DNA of 64,000 nt from Bacteroidia bacterium (GCA_023228875.1 JALOAG010000003.1:217700-281699); one strand, 5' to 3'; numbered from the stretch's first letter, positions 50,089 through 60,144 are shown. A program made the numbers and translations. Notes: a model not told the origin generated them from the letters alone.

Positions 50089-50853
50089 ATGAGAAGAAAA
50101 ATAATTGCCGGAAATTGGAAGATGAACACCAATCTCAATGAGGCTTTGGGATTAGTAACAGAGATTAAAGGCATTATCAAAGATGAGGTTCGCAATGATG
50201 CTGAAATTATATTGTGTCCTCCCTTTGTTAGTATTGCTGCTGTGGCAAAAAATCTTGAAAATCATTCTATTTGCCTCGGTGCGCAAAATGTTCATCAAGA
50301 ACCGGAGGGGGCTTATACCGGTGAAATTTCAGTATCAATGCTCAAAAGCGTTGGTTGTACACATGTTATTGTAGGACATTCTGAACGCAGGCAATATTTT
50401 TCTGAAGATAATGAGGTGTTAAATCAAAAAAATAAAAAGGTTGTTGAGGCAGGTTTGATTCCCATTTATTGTATTGGTGAAACTTTAGAAGAAAGAGAGA
50501 GCGGTGATTTGTGGGATGTGATGAATGTTCAGCTATGGGAAGGGCTTGCTAATTTGCCATCAGACCTTAATTCAAATCAAATTATCATCGCTTATGAGCC
50601 TGTTTGGGCGATTGGAACAGGAAAGACTGCCACTACCGAACAAGCACAAGATGTACATTCTTATATCAGAGAGCAATTGGCTGAAATCTTTTCTGTGGAA
50701 ACAGCTGCCGGCATACGGATTTTATACGGAGGAAGTGTTAAACCAGGCAATGCAAAAGAGTTGTTTTCAGCAGAAGATATAGACGGAGGTCTGATAGGCG
50801 GAGCTTCGCTAAAATCAAGAGATTTTTGTGAAATCATCAAAGCCGCAGGTTGA
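50089..50853 (+). CDS. tpiA: Triose-phosphate isomerase
   Basis: A 254-residue TIM-barrel glycolytic enzyme interconverting dihydroxyacetone phosphate and glyceraldehyde-3-phosphate. Active-site residues are all visible: Asn and Lys in AGNWKMN, the His in IVGHSERRQYF, and the Glu in AYEPVWAIGTGKTAT (loop 6). The phosphate-binding end is ILYGGSVKPGNAKEL and GLIGGASL. Full length, ATG start, own promoter box. A 79-base gap follows before the large exported-protein gene. Confidence 0.97.
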   Translation: MRRKIIAGNWKMNTNLNEALGLVTEIKGIIKDEVRNDAEIILCPPFVSIAAVAKNLENHSICLGAQNVHQEPEGAYTGEISVSMLKSVGCTHVIVGHSERRQYFSEDNEVLNQKNKKVVEAGLIPIYCIGETLEERESGDLWDVMNVQLWEGLANLPSDLNSNQIIIAYEPVWAIGTGKTATTEQAQDVHSYIREQLAEIFSVETAAGIRILYGGSVKPGNAKELFSAEDIDGGLIGGASLKSRDFCEIIKAAG

Positions 50854-50932
50854 AATTCTGTGGAATGATTTTTGAAAACATTGAGAATATCTCATTACTC
50901 TTGTCGTTGATATTAAGATTGCTGCACTGTTT

Positions 50933-53900
50933 ATGAAAAAAACTATTTTCTTACTATTCTTTATGTTGCCTTGTGCATTCTCAATGCTTTATGGGCAACA
51001 GAGAAGTTTCTCGCCAGCCCCTGAAGTTTTTATAAATGAATTGGTCAAACACATGACCGAATATGGGCAAGAACACGTTGCAGTGGAGGTGAAAAAGTTT
51101 AAAGCAGCATGGGATGCAGGGAAATTTGATGATAAGGAAAAACAAGCCATCAGAGATATCTGTGAAGATATGCTATATAAAAAATTAGCGGTTCAACCAT
51201 ATTTTGAACTGTTTATCAGCACTATTAACTTCTATTTTGCGAATAATATTGAGAAAAAAGTGCTTACTCAATGGCAAGATATTAGTGGTAAATTGCTGAG
51301 TAAGAATACAAAGGATTATTTAGCTTTTCTTCAAACAGCAAACAAACTATTTGCTGAGAATATTCTTTACAGTAGTGAGCAACAGAAGTGGTATGCGGAC
51401 AATAATAAATTTGAATTGGTATATGATGGAAGGGTTGCAGTCAAGTTCAAATACTTAAATCTCACATGCGAAGCTTTTTTGGATAGAATGCAAATTTTTG
51501 ATACTGAGGGTACATTTTATCCGGATAAAGCAAATTGGGTAGGTAGAAATGGCAAGGTAAATTGGTCAAGGGTTGGGCTGCCGGAAGAAGTTCTTTTTTG
51601 TAAACTAACTAATTATAAAATTGATTTTATAGGAAGCACTTATACAGCTGATAGCGTTTATCTTAGATATCCCAAGTATTTTAAAGGCGATGTGTTGGGG
51701 ATGATGACAGACCAAGTTTCTTTTACTACAAGCCAAGACCAACTTATGAATGGGAATTATCCTAAATTTTCAAGTTATAAAGGCAATGTGAAAATAGATG
51801 GTCTTGTTGGAGATTTAGCTACCTATAGCGGGGGATTTAGTTTGCAAGGTAAGGTAATAACCGGAGACAACGTGAGTGGAGAGCCTGTTACGATTACCCT
51901 GTTTCAGGATAAGAAGCCACGAGTTGTATTACAATCAAAGTCATTTAAGATTAATGAAGGTGTTGCAGGTAGTTTAAATGCATCGTTTAAAGTGTTGTTA
52001 GATTCTAATAGAAGTGTTTTTCATCCTGCTATTGAAGTTCGTTATGATTTTAATAAAAAGGAACTTGTTGTGAACAAAGGTGAAAAGGGGCTAATGCTCA
52101 TGACGTTCCAAGATGATTTTCATGGAGTTGAAATTGATGCAGATAGGGTGGTATGGAAACAACTCACACCCTATATTGAATTCAGAAATATGTCTCCGGA
52201 CAAACCTGTAGCAATTGAATCAAAAGACTTTTTCAAAGAATTCAGATATGAAAAGGTGCAAGGAATCTTAGCATACAATCCTCTCTATAGAATGCGGGAT
52301 TATTCTTTAAAAACCCAACAAAGGAAATTTCACTTAGATGACTACTGTGCTTACTATCAAAGTAAAAAAGAGTATATTCAAGAGCAAATAATTAACTTAG
52401 CTGATGATGGCTATATATACTACGATATGCAAACGGACTCTATTGAGATTAGAGATAGACTTTACAACTATGTAAATAACCACATGCAAGTACGTGATTA
52501 TGATGTAATAAGAATGATTTCGGTTATTTCTGCAAGACCCAATGTTACCCTAAGTTTAAATAATATGAACCTGCAAGTTGAAGGAGTGCGTAAATTTACT
52601 TTTAGTGATAGTCAAAATTGTATTGCAGTTCCTCATGAACAACAAGTCTTGATTAAAAAAGATAGGGCGATGAACTTTGGAGGTGTTGTGAGAGCAGGAA
52701 AGGTTGATTTTTATTCAAAGTCTTTCAATTTTGAATACAATTCGTTTATGATTAGGAATACCCATTTTGATTCAATGGTGTTATATTATCCTGATGAAAC
52801 AACAAAAGCATTAAGAAAAGTACAATCTGTACTGTCAGATTTATATGGTACACTTGAATTTGATTATCCCAAGAACAAATCAGGTCTAAAAAAGAAAGAC
52901 TACCCTGAGTATCCCATTTTTACGTCTGAAAGAGGTTCTAAAGTACATTACGAATATGAACAAACTCATAATTTTGTATACAAGCGTGATAATTTTTATT
53001 TTGAGGTTGATCCATTCAGAATTACCAATTTGAATGACTTTACGGCTGCTGATTTAAAATTACCAGGCACTTTTATTTCTGCCGACATTTTTCCTGATTT
53101 TCGATATGAGTTGACAATTCAACCTGACTTCTCACTTGGATTTGTCAAGGATATTGATTTGCCAATGTATATGTCTAAAGGAAATGCAAAGCTAAATATT
53201 TCGCTCAGCAATCAAGGGCTGTATGGAAATGGCGAGATTCAATATTTAACTTCTATTACCAAAAGTAATGATTTTCTAATTCTGCCTAAGGAAACACAAG
53301 CAAACAGCAAAACATTTGATTTGCCTGAATCATCAAAATATCCTTTGGTTGCAGGGGTAGATGTTTCTACTCGTTGGTTGCCTTATGAAGACAAGATGCT
53401 TGTGTCACACAATACAGAGAAGTTTAATGTGTTTCAAACAAAATATCAATTTGGTGGCATACTGAGTCTTGAGCCTACTGCGTTGTCCGGCAATGGTCAA
53501 TTAGAATGGAGCGAAGCTGAATTTTTCTCCAAAAAGATGGTTTATGGAAGAAACAAAGTTGATGCAGACACTTCAGGAATTAGAATCTTTTCAATTGACC
53601 CGGGTGTCTTTGCTTTTCAAACTACAAATGTTGAAGCACATATTGATTTTGACAAAAGAAAAGGACATTTTATTGCAAATGCTCCTGATGACATGACTTA
53701 TTTGCCTGTTAATCAGTACGGGACAGTGTTAAGCGACTATACTTGGAAAATGGATGAGAAAAGAATTGAGATGCGACCCAATCCGAAGTTTCCTGCTCTA
53801 AAACCTTACTTTGTTTCCACAAAAGCAGATCAAGACTCACTCAAGTTTGAATGTTCGTATGCTGATTTTGATATGAAAGAGAATGTAATCTATATGGAAA

Positions 53901-55411
53901 AAATACCCTATATAGATGTGGCTGATTCTCGTGTATTTCTTGTTGATGGCAAAGCAATTGTGAGAAAAGATGCCGATATGGATAAGCTTGACAGTACATT
54001 AATTGAAGCGAATAGGGTTGATAAGTATCACAAGATTTATAACACTCAAACGAAGATTTATGGCAAAAATAATATCAGAGCAAGCGGATATTATGATTAC
54101 AAAACCAAATTAGGAGAACAACATATTATCAATATGGACTCAATCAAGATTGATGATTCAAAACATTTAGTGGGAGTTGGGTATATCCTTGATTCACAGA
54201 TGTATTTCTTGGATAAGGCTATAGGTTATAAAGGATGGGCTAAGATTGTCAGTACGGATAAGCCAATAGTCTATACCGGTTTCATTAAACCTATCCATAC
54301 CATGGACTATGTTGTTGGTCAATGGGTGAGGTTTAAAGGGGATATGGATGCAGCAGACGTAGTGATAGATGTTGCCAATCCGCGCAATGTTGACAATAGA
54401 CCTTTGTTGTCTGGACTTTTTGTTGCTGGTGATAGTGTGAGAGTATATCCTATGCTTTTTGGAATGAAACAAGGGTATTCCAATCCGGAAGTTACCTTAG
54501 ATTCCGGTGTGTTATTTTATGATCATGCAAGCGGAGATATCGTTGTTGGAGATAAGAAGAAATTGTTTGAAAAAGAAGAACGCGGCAATGTAATTCGAAT
54601 TAACGATCAAGCAAGGACTATTAAAACTGAAGGTAGATTTGATTTGAGTTTAAATGTAAAACCCGGTATCAAAACAGGTTTTGCGGGCACAAGTTTGTGG
54701 AAAGAGGGAGATACCACATATAATTTTGATTGGACTGTTTTTATAGATTTTCCTTTACCCAAAGAAGCTGTTACTCGAATGATTGAACTTGCCAAAAATG
54801 AAAATTTTGGTACCGCTACCAGTATTAAAACGAGTGCCTTTGTTGCAAATTTAGCTGAGTTCTATACCTCTGCAGCAGATATGAAAACACTGATGAGCAG
54901 AGTGAAGAATAGTGGCATGCTCAATGGAGAGAGTGTGGTTGCCACCAGTCAGTTTTTTAAAACAGTTGGCAAAGCATCCGATAAAGTTAAAGAAATTTTT
55001 GACTCTGATTTATATATCAAAGAAGTCAACTCGAGAGCTCCTGAAAAAGCCATGTTCTTTATTGCAGCATCTAATTGGAGATTTGATAATAGAAACAATG
55101 CCTTTATATGTAATGGGGCAATCGATATTGCTTCTATTAATGGTGTGAATATCAATAAGCGTTTTGGAGCAATATTGGTTGTTGATAAAAAGCGCAGTGG
55201 TGATGATATTCATATCTATATTGAATTTACTCCAAATGAGTTTATTTATCTGAATTATGTGCGTGGTGTGATGTATGCTTATGCAACTGATGATAAGTTT
55301 AACCAAATCATTTTAGAGAAAGGAGAGAAGATTTCCAATGATGATTATAGTTTACGTAGAGGAACTCCTCGATCTGTAGATAAATTGTTGAGGCGGTTTG
55401 ACCAATTTTAG
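50933..55411 (+). CDS. Very large exported protein of unknown function (1492 aa)
   Basis: I do not recognise this protein. It has a clear signal peptide (KKTIFLLFFMLPCAFSMLYGQ, cut near residue 22), no other membrane segment, no lipobox and no T9SS tail, so it should stay in the periplasm or at the inner leaflet of the outer membrane. The first 130 residues are helical and charged; the rest is strand-rich, aromatic and acidic, with long stretches such as FRYELTIQPDFSLGFVKDIDLPMYMSKGN and repeated YDGR/FxGDVxG-type blocks suggesting repeated beta units. It ends in LRRGTPRSVDKLLRRFDQF. It lies between tpiA and plsY with its own spacing. Composition resembles its neighbours, so it is not an obvious import. 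Confidence 0.85.
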   Translation: MKKTIFLLFFMLPCAFSMLYGQQRSFSPAPEVFINELVKHMTEYGQEHVAVEVKKFKAAWDAGKFDDKEKQAIRDICEDMLYKKLAVQPYFELFISTINFYFANNIEKKVLTQWQDISGKLLSKNTKDYLAFLQTANKLFAENILYSSEQQKWYADNNKFELVYDGRVAVKFKYLNLTCEAFLDRMQIFDTEGTFYPDKANWVGRNGKVNWSRVGLPEEVLFCKLTNYKIDFIGSTYTADSVYLRYPKYFKGDVLGMMTDQVSFTTSQDQLMNGNYPKFSSYKGNVKIDGLVGDLATYSGGFSLQGKVITGDNVSGEPVTITLFQDKKPRVVLQSKSFKINEGVAGSLNASFKVLLDSNRSVFHPAIEVRYDFNKKELVVNKGEKGLMLMTFQDDFHGVEIDADRVVWKQLTPYIEFRNMSPDKPVAIESKDFFKEFRYEKVQGILAYNPLYRMRDYSLKTQQRKFHLDDYCAYYQSKKEYIQEQIINLADDGYIYYDMQTDSIEIRDRLYNYVNNHMQVRDYDVIRMISVISARPNVTLSLNNMNLQVEGVRKFTFSDSQNCIAVPHEQQVLIKKDRAMNFGGVVRAGKVDFYSKSFNFEYNSFMIRNTHFDSMVLYYPDETTKALRKVQSVLSDLYGTLEFDYPKNKSGLKKKDYPEYPIFTSERGSKVHYEYEQTHNFVYKRDNFYFEVDPFRITNLNDFTAADLKLPGTFISADIFPDFRYELTIQPDFSLGFVKDIDLPMYMSKGNAKLNISLSNQGLYGNGEIQYLTSITKSNDFLILPKETQANSKTFDLPESSKYPLVAGVDVSTRWLPYEDKMLVSHNTEKFNVFQTKYQFGGILSLEPTALSGNGQLEWSEAEFFSKKMVYGRNKVDADTSGIRIFSIDPGVFAFQTTNVEAHIDFDKRKGHFIANAPDDMTYLPVNQYGTVLSDYTWKMDEKRIEMRPNPKFPALKPYFVSTKADQDSLKFECSYADFDMKENVIYMEKIPYIDVADSRVFLVDGKAIVRKDADMDKLDSTLIEANRVDKYHKIYNTQTKIYGKNNIRASGYYDYKTKLGEQHIINMDSIKIDDSKHLVGVGYILDSQMYFLDKAIGYKGWAKIVSTDKPIVYTGFIKPIHTMDYVVGQWVRFKGDMDAADVVIDVANPRNVDNRPLLSGLFVAGDSVRVYPMLFGMKQGYSNPEVTLDSGVLFYDHASGDIVVGDKKKLFEKEERGNVIRINDQARTIKTEGRFDLSLNVKPGIKTGFAGTSLWKEGDTTYNFDWTVFIDFPLPKEAVTRMIELAKNENFGTATSIKTSAFVANLAEFYTSAADMKTLMSRVKNSGMLNGESVVATSQFFKTVGKASDKVKEIFDSDLYIKEVNSRAPEKAMFFIAASNWRFDNRNNAFICNGAIDIASINGVNINKRFGAILVVDKKRSGDDIHIYIEFTPNEFIYLNYVRGVMYAYATDDKFNQIILEKGEKISNDDYSLRRGTPRSVDKLLRRFDQF

Positions 55412-55429
55412 AAAAAACATTTAGATTTG
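55397..55429 (+). promoter_or_regulatory. Full consensus promoter of plsY
   Basis: TTTG (55397-55400), inside the last codons of the preceding gene, a 21-base spacer, then TAGATTTG (55422-55429), exact in both elements, followed by CAC. Confidence 0.65.
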
Positions 55430-55462
55430 CACTTCCTAACTTTATTACTTTAAATTTTAGAA

Positions 55463-56119
55463 TTGATAGAAATACTTTCAATTATCGGACTTGCAGCTTT
55501 GTCTTACGTGCTTGGTTCAATACCGAGCAGTGTATGGATAGGAGAAGCACTTTTTGAGAAGGATGTCAGAGAATACGGTAGCGGAAATGCAGGGGCAACA
55601 AATACCTTTAGAGTCTTAGGAACAAAAGCAGGTACTTTTGTACTGATGATGGATATTTCCAAAGGGCTAATAGCCGCTTCGCTTCCTTGGTTGCTTAATT
55701 TTGTAGATATATATTCTGTGAGATTTGTGAACCTTCAACTATTGTTTGGTTTATTGGCTGTGCTTGGGCATGTATTCCCGTTGTTTGCAAATTTTAAAGG
55801 AGGAAAAGGAATTGCTACTCTTTTAGGGATGGTTATAGGTATTCATTATGTACCGGCTCTGATTTGCATTGCTTTGTTCATTGTTATTCTGTTTGCGACC
55901 AAGTATGTATCCCTTAGCTCAATTTTAGCTACTATTTCTTTCCCGCTAATGTTGATTTTTATTTTTAAACCTGATGAGCCTCTATTTGTTGCATTTGGCA
56001 TTTCTGCAGCTATCATGGTTGTGCTTACGCATCAAAAAAATATCAAGAGGTTAGTTGCCGGCAATGAAAGTAAAGCCAATATTAAACTTAGAAGACGAAA
56101 CAGAAGAGAAGATGCATAA
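55463..56119 (+). CDS. plsY: Acyl-phosphate:glycerol-3-phosphate acyltransferase
   Basis: A 218-residue inner-membrane enzyme that acylates glycerol-3-phosphate from acyl-phosphate, the first step of phospholipid synthesis. All three PlsY motifs are seen: LGSIPSSVWIGEAL, YGSGNAGATNTFRVLG, and FKGGKGIATLLGMV. About five to six hydrophobic spans follow the family layout. The C-terminus is basic (KANIKLRRRNRRED). Start is TTG at 55463; no ATG exists in frame before the first motif, and the upstream in-frame stop is 12 bases away, so a rare start codon is required. It is transcribed from the consensus promoter above. Confidence 0.93.
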   Translation: MIEILSIIGLAALSYVLGSIPSSVWIGEALFEKDVREYGSGNAGATNTFRVLGTKAGTFVLMMDISKGLIAASLPWLLNFVDIYSVRFVNLQLLFGLLAVLGHVFPLFANFKGGKGIATLLGMVIGIHYVPALICIALFIVILFATKYVSLSSILATISFPLMLIFIFKPDEPLFVAFGISAAIMVVLTHQKNIKRLVAGNESKANIKLRRRNRREDA

Positions 56120-56209
56120 ATGCACTCTTCTAATGAATATCATCAAGCTTGGTATCTCGCATTCTAATAATGAATTTTCTCTCTATTAAAATTGTCATGA
56201 GCATACTGC

Positions 56210-56240
56210 TCTTATTAAAATCTCTTTATCTTTAATAAGA
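56210..56240. terminator. Hairpin between plsY and the convergent gene
   Basis: TCTTATTAAA (56210-56219) and TTTAATAAGA (56231-56240), a perfect 10-bp stem with an 11-base loop, 8 bases from the convergent gene's stop. A smaller GAGCA-TAC-TGCTC hairpin precedes it at about 56199. The 128-base gap holds nothing else visible. Confidence 0.5.
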
Positions 56241-56247
56241 TGAATGA

Positions 56248-57252
56248 TTAAAACTTATTGGTAGGAATAGAAATTCCCATTGTAATATCTAAAAAGAATC
56301 TCGGATTGAGAATTCCTGATTTCTTGCCTTTGTATCCGGGTCTCGCTCCGAAAGCAGTTTCAAAAGACATCCAGGTTTTATTTGGGTGTCTGTATTGCCA
56401 ACCAAATCTCCATCCCATTCTGCTGATATTTTTATTATCAATATTCCATACAGTATTGTCAGCTGAGCTCATGTCTGCAAATGAAACGACAGGTGCGAAC
56501 ATAAAATCCAGAAAAATATCATTTAATCCGGCATTACGTCTATTGCCCCAACCTTCAACATAAACAAGCAAATTGGTAATATATTTATATGACAAACCGG
56601 CAAAAATTGCAGCGGTCTTCATCATTGTATAACCGGAATAGATAGAATTTCCTCCTTGCTTTTGACCATAAGCACCAAATTGAAATGTCCTTGTTTTGTC
56701 TTTAGAATCTTCAGCAACAAAATCAGAAGCCCCGTCTCCTTCACTTATGTCTATGGCTGTGTTAATAAATGAGACTCCACCGCGTGCACTGAATATATTT
56801 CGTGCAGTACCCGGTACATAAATGTATTGAGTATTGGTATATCTATAATTTCCAACTGTATAAGATGAAGATGATAATACAATTTTCATGTTTGTGCGTT
56901 TTGTTTGATCGCTGAGCGTATAATATGCAACGGGTTCAATATGTATATGTTTTGAAAGTCCACTTGCACTATACATCAGACTATTGTCTATATGCTCACG
57001 CGCATTCATGTCGAAGTATGCACGTCTGAAGGTGAGCCCAAAGCAGAGACTTTTATCTAAGATATAATCTGCTCTAATCCCCCAACCCATTGTTACATTT
57101 GTCCAATATGCGTCTGCATAAAAAGGATCTAAATGGATGGTTGTCCGTTTCAAATCGTATGGGTCATCGCTAGAGATTGAATAGCTGATGTTTTGCCCAA
57201 TTGCATTTATACTGATAAATACACTGATTAATGTTAGAGTAATGTTTTTCAT
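56248..57252 (-). CDS. Hypothetical exported protein, probable outer-membrane barrel
   Basis: A 334-residue protein I cannot name. Signal peptide MKNITLTLISVFISINAIGQ. The rest is rich in Tyr, Gly and Ser with strand-like alternation (YWTNVTMGWGIRADYIL, FGLTFRRAYFDM, IAFAGLSYKYITNLLVYVEGW) and a repeated W-G-W-x-Y pattern near the end (MGWRFGWQYRHP), consistent with an outer-membrane barrel. It ends in LDITMGISIPTNKF with a terminal Phe. It has its own promoter box and lies tail to tail with plsY and upstream of the two-component pair's end. No known domain was recognised. Confidence 0.65.
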   Translation of the reverse strand: MKNITLTLISVFISINAIGQNISYSISSDDPYDLKRTTIHLDPFYADAYWTNVTMGWGIRADYILDKSLCFGLTFRRAYFDMNAREHIDNSLMYSASGLSKHIHIEPVAYYTLSDQTKRTNMKIVLSSSSYTVGNYRYTNTQYIYVPGTARNIFSARGGVSFINTAIDISEGDGASDFVAEDSKDKTRTFQFGAYGQKQGGNSIYSGYTMMKTAAIFAGLSYKYITNLLVYVEGWGNRRNAGLNDIFLDFMFAPVVSFADMSSADNTVWNIDNKNISRMGWRFGWQYRHPNKTWMSFETAFGARPGYKGKKSGILNPRFFLDITMGISIPTNKF

Positions 57253-57271
57253 AATGTTAAATAGTTTGGTT

Positions 57272-57279
57272 CAAAAATA
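57272..57279 (-). promoter_or_regulatory. -7 box (TATTTTTG) for the exported barrel-like protein
   Basis: Minus-strand TATTTTTG, exact TAnnTTTG, 19 bases before the ATG at 57252. No spaced -33 TTG. Confidence 0.45.
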
Positions 57280-57321
57280 AATATGTTTAAATATGTTGTT
57301 CTTCTTATGTTCTGTTTTTTT

Positions 57322-57969
57322 TTAATCAATTAAGTTGTTTCCTGAAGCTTTTTTAATGGCTTCCACTTTGTTGTTGACTTGCAGTTTGCGATAGATATTT
57401 TCAATATGCTTGCGAACTGTATGATAGCTAATAAAAAGATTAGCGGCTATTTGTTCATAAGTAAGCCCGTTCTTTAATTGATTTAATAATTCTATTTCTC
57501 TATCTGTTAAACCAAAGTCTTGTGAGTCAAACTGGACGGTCTTTGGATTTTTAATCAAGTTGAGAGCTTTTAGCGCAATACCCGGGCTCATGGCTGCACC
57601 GCCTGTCATTGCATCCATTATTGCTTGGAAAAGTTGATCGGAATTGCTGTCTTTTAATATGTAGCCTGAAGCTCCCGATAAAATTGCATTGAAAAGATTT
57701 TTTTCATCATCAAACATGGTAAAAATCAATACCTTAATTTGATTCCAATTTTTCTTAACCTCTTTGGTGGTATCTATGCCGTTCATGATAGGCATTTCAA
57801 TGTCCATCAATATTATATCTACATTACTATCACGATTTAACATTGAAATCAGTTCTTTGCCGTTTACTGCGATGTGTTTTAATTTTAACTGCGGAAATTT
57901 TGCAATACGCTCAACAGCTGCTTGCCTCGAGAAATGGTTGTCTTCTGCAATTGCAATAGTAATTGGCAT
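57322..57969 (-). CDS. NarL/LuxR-type response regulator
   Basis: A 215-residue DNA-binding response regulator. Receiver domain at residues 1-120 with phospho-acceptor Asp56 (DIILMDIEMPIMNG), acidic pair AED near residue 10, Thr in LIFTMFDDE and Lys in YILKDSNS. The C-terminal LuxR helix-turn-helix is LTDREIELLNQLKNGLTYEQIAANLFISYHTVRKHI. The start MPITIAIAEDN is chosen because it matches the family; ATGs 6 and 9 codons upstream are possible. It follows the histidine kinase gene by about 60 bases on the same strand, so both should form one signalling pair. Target genes are unknown. Confidence 0.9.
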   Translation of the reverse strand: MPITIAIAEDNHFSRQAAVERIAKFPQLKLKHIAVNGKELISMLNRDSNVDIILMDIEMPIMNGIDTTKEVKKNWNQIKVLIFTMFDDEKNLFNAILSGASGYILKDSNSDQLFQAIMDAMTGGAAMSPGIALKALNLIKNPKTVQFDSQDFGLTDREIELLNQLKNGLTYEQIAANLFISYHTVRKHIENIYRKLQVNNKVEAIKKASGNNLID

Positions 57970-58033
57970 ATTAAGTTCAAAGGTCATGTTATTCATAGCT
58001 GAGTGCAATACGCAGTGTTTCGTATATTGTGTA

Positions 58034-60028
58034 TTATTTGAGTGGAAACCCGCCAAAGATGCGAGTGCCATTGTTAGGATTGCTCTCTATTTGAAGATGT
58101 CCTTTCACTTGCTCCATTCGGTATTGCATATTGATAACACCGTTACCTGAATTCATGTTTTCTTGTAAAAACCCTTTGCCGTTATCTTCGATTAAGAACT
58201 CCAATTGATTTTCTATTTCATTGTTGAGCGTAATGCTGATTAAACTGCAATCAGCATACTTTAGTGCATTGTTTACAGCTTCTTGTATTGTCCGAAAGAG
58301 ATGTGTAGTTTGAATGTCGTTCAATATTACTTTAGCATTTCCTTTAGTTTCAATTTGGATAATTTTTCCATGTTCTTCTAAATTGCTCAAGAAGTCTCTT
58401 AACCTAATCTCTATCTCCTCCAAACTGTTTGATTCTTTGTTTAATAACCAAACAGTCTTTCTAAGTTCTTTCATGCTAAGTTGAATGTGGTTTCGCACTT
58501 TTTTGATTCTGGAGTTAGATTCGTCACATTCTTCAGTTAGTGCGTTGATGAGCGTTAAATGTGAGCCTATATTGTCATGCAGTTCTCGAGAAATGCGCAA
58601 TCGTTCTTCTTGTACTTTGTTTCTTGCTTTTTGTTCTTGTAAGGATAATTCCAATGCTGCTTGTTTAACCTGAGCCTGTTTTGCTCGAAATTTCATAAAA
58701 ATTATAAAGATACTGATGATTAAGCAGATGAATATCACCATAAACCATAGGAATGTTTGTTGTGATTTTATGTCTTTCTCTAAGAGTAATTGCTTGTTTA
58801 GTAGTAATTCCTTTTCTTTCTCATTTGTCTCATATTTTACCATCATGTCTGCAACAGATGTATTCAATTTGATTGTAGTGATACTGTCTTTGAGGTCTAA
58901 TAGTTTATCTAAACTATTTTGTGCATTTTCTGTTTGTCCCAAGCCCCAATAAGTTTCAATTAAAAACTCTTGAACATCTGCCATGTCAATATAATTACCG
59001 CTTTTGTCAGCCCATTCTGCAGCTTGGAGTAAATAGGTTAAAGCTCGTGCATATTCCTTTTTTTGATTAAATAGTATTCCTAAACTGGTGTAAATTGTAA
59101 CTTTATTGTTGAGCGATCCGTAAATGAGGTATTGTTCAGCTTCTAACAGCGTTTGTTCAGCTTTTGCAAAGTTGTTTTGACGTTTGTAAATATTAGCAAG
59201 GTTGTTTAGCGGCTCTATAAGCCTTGACCAAGCTCTTGCACTCTTACCTGTTTGAATTGCTTTTTGGTAGTAATAAGCAGCAGAATCTAACTTGTTAAGA
59301 ATTTTATATGATAAGCCAATATTGTTATATGAGGCGGTAATAGAATTTTTATAATCTCCTTCTAATCCAAGCTTTATTTCCAAACTCTTGAGATAATATT
59401 CAAGTGCCTTTTTCTCATTGCCAAGTTCTGTTGACCAAATGTTGCCCATTTGGTTATAGGCTTTTGCTTTTTGGATGAGGTCTTGCCGGTATGGTAATGA
59501 GACAAGTTCAATGTAGCAGTCCAGTGCTTTGGTCGGGTTGTTATTGTCATAATAATATAATCCCAAATCAAGTAAACTGCCCATTATTCTTGTGGTATCT
59601 CTGTTTTTTTTCCAATAATTTAATGCTTGTTGAATTACTATGATTGCTGAATCAAGATTTCCTAAGTCTGCATAAACTTGCCCATAGGATTGGAGAATAC
59701 GTGTCTCTAAGTATTGGTTTTGAGCAATGCGATATTTCTTTTTCGCTTGTTCTAAATATTGAAATGCTTCTTTGGGTTGTCCGTTAAAAGAGAGGATTTT
59801 ACCAATCTGATGTAATACTCTCCCCTGATGTTCAATGCTATCTTTAGGTGAATCATTAAGAATTTGTTTCAGAATGATAATAGCTGAGTCGGATTTATCC
59901 TCATCAATCAGTTGATTGACTAATGTCCTTTTTTGGGTAGATTCTTGAGCATTGATTATTAATGAGGTCAAACAAATAATAATCAACAAGAATAACTTCT
60001 TTAAGCAACTGTTGTAATGCAGTGTCAA
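58034..60028 (-). CDS. TPR-containing sensor histidine kinase (HisKA_3 type)
   Basis: A 664-residue sensor kinase. Signal peptide (KKLFLLIIICLTSLIINAQ), then about eight tetratricopeptide repeats in the periplasm (for example ARALTYLLQAAEWADKSGNY, ALEYYLKSLEIKLGLEGDYK), a membrane span about residues 413-433 (FLWFMVIFICLIISIFIIF), a coiled coil, the HisKA_3 dimerisation domain with His484 in ISRELHDNIGSH, and an ATPase domain with N box IQEAVNNALKYAD and G box IEDNGKGF. It should autophosphorylate and pass phosphate to the neighbouring NarL-type regulator. The start is TTG at 60028, needed to keep the signal peptide. TPR sensors bind peptides or partner proteins; the ligand here is unknown. 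Confidence 0.92.
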   Translation of the reverse strand: MTLHYNSCLKKLFLLIIICLTSLIINAQESTQKRTLVNQLIDEDKSDSAIIILKQILNDSPKDSIEHQGRVLHQIGKILSFNGQPKEAFQYLEQAKKKYRIAQNQYLETRILQSYGQVYADLGNLDSAIIVIQQALNYWKKNRDTTRIMGSLLDLGLYYYDNNNPTKALDCYIELVSLPYRQDLIQKAKAYNQMGNIWSTELGNEKKALEYYLKSLEIKLGLEGDYKNSITASYNNIGLSYKILNKLDSAAYYYQKAIQTGKSARAWSRLIEPLNNLANIYKRQNNFAKAEQTLLEAEQYLIYGSLNNKVTIYTSLGILFNQKKEYARALTYLLQAAEWADKSGNYIDMADVQEFLIETYWGLGQTENAQNSLDKLLDLKDSITTIKLNTSVADMMVKYETNEKEKELLLNKQLLLEKDIKSQQTFLWFMVIFICLIISIFIIFMKFRAKQAQVKQAALELSLQEQKARNKVQEERLRISRELHDNIGSHLTLINALTEECDESNSRIKKVRNHIQLSMKELRKTVWLLNKESNSLEEIEIRLRDFLSNLEEHGKIIQIETKGNAKVILNDIQTTHLFRTIQEAVNNALKYADCSLISITLNNEIENQLEFLIEDNGKGFLQENMNSGNGVINMQYRMEQVKGHLQIESNPNNGTRIFGGFPLK

Positions 60029-60144
60029 TGGTAATTTGCTTTGGTAAACGCTTCAAAGAAAGTAAATTTTTAAGAGAAATCTTAAGTGAATTGTATTTCT
60101 TTGACTTGTTGTAATTAATGAGTGTTTCGTTGCTTGCTGTAACT

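Noticed and set aside
50933..55411. Large exported protein as TamB
   Set aside because: No N-terminal TM anchor plus C-terminal DUF490 signature was seen, and it is not next to the TamL gene.
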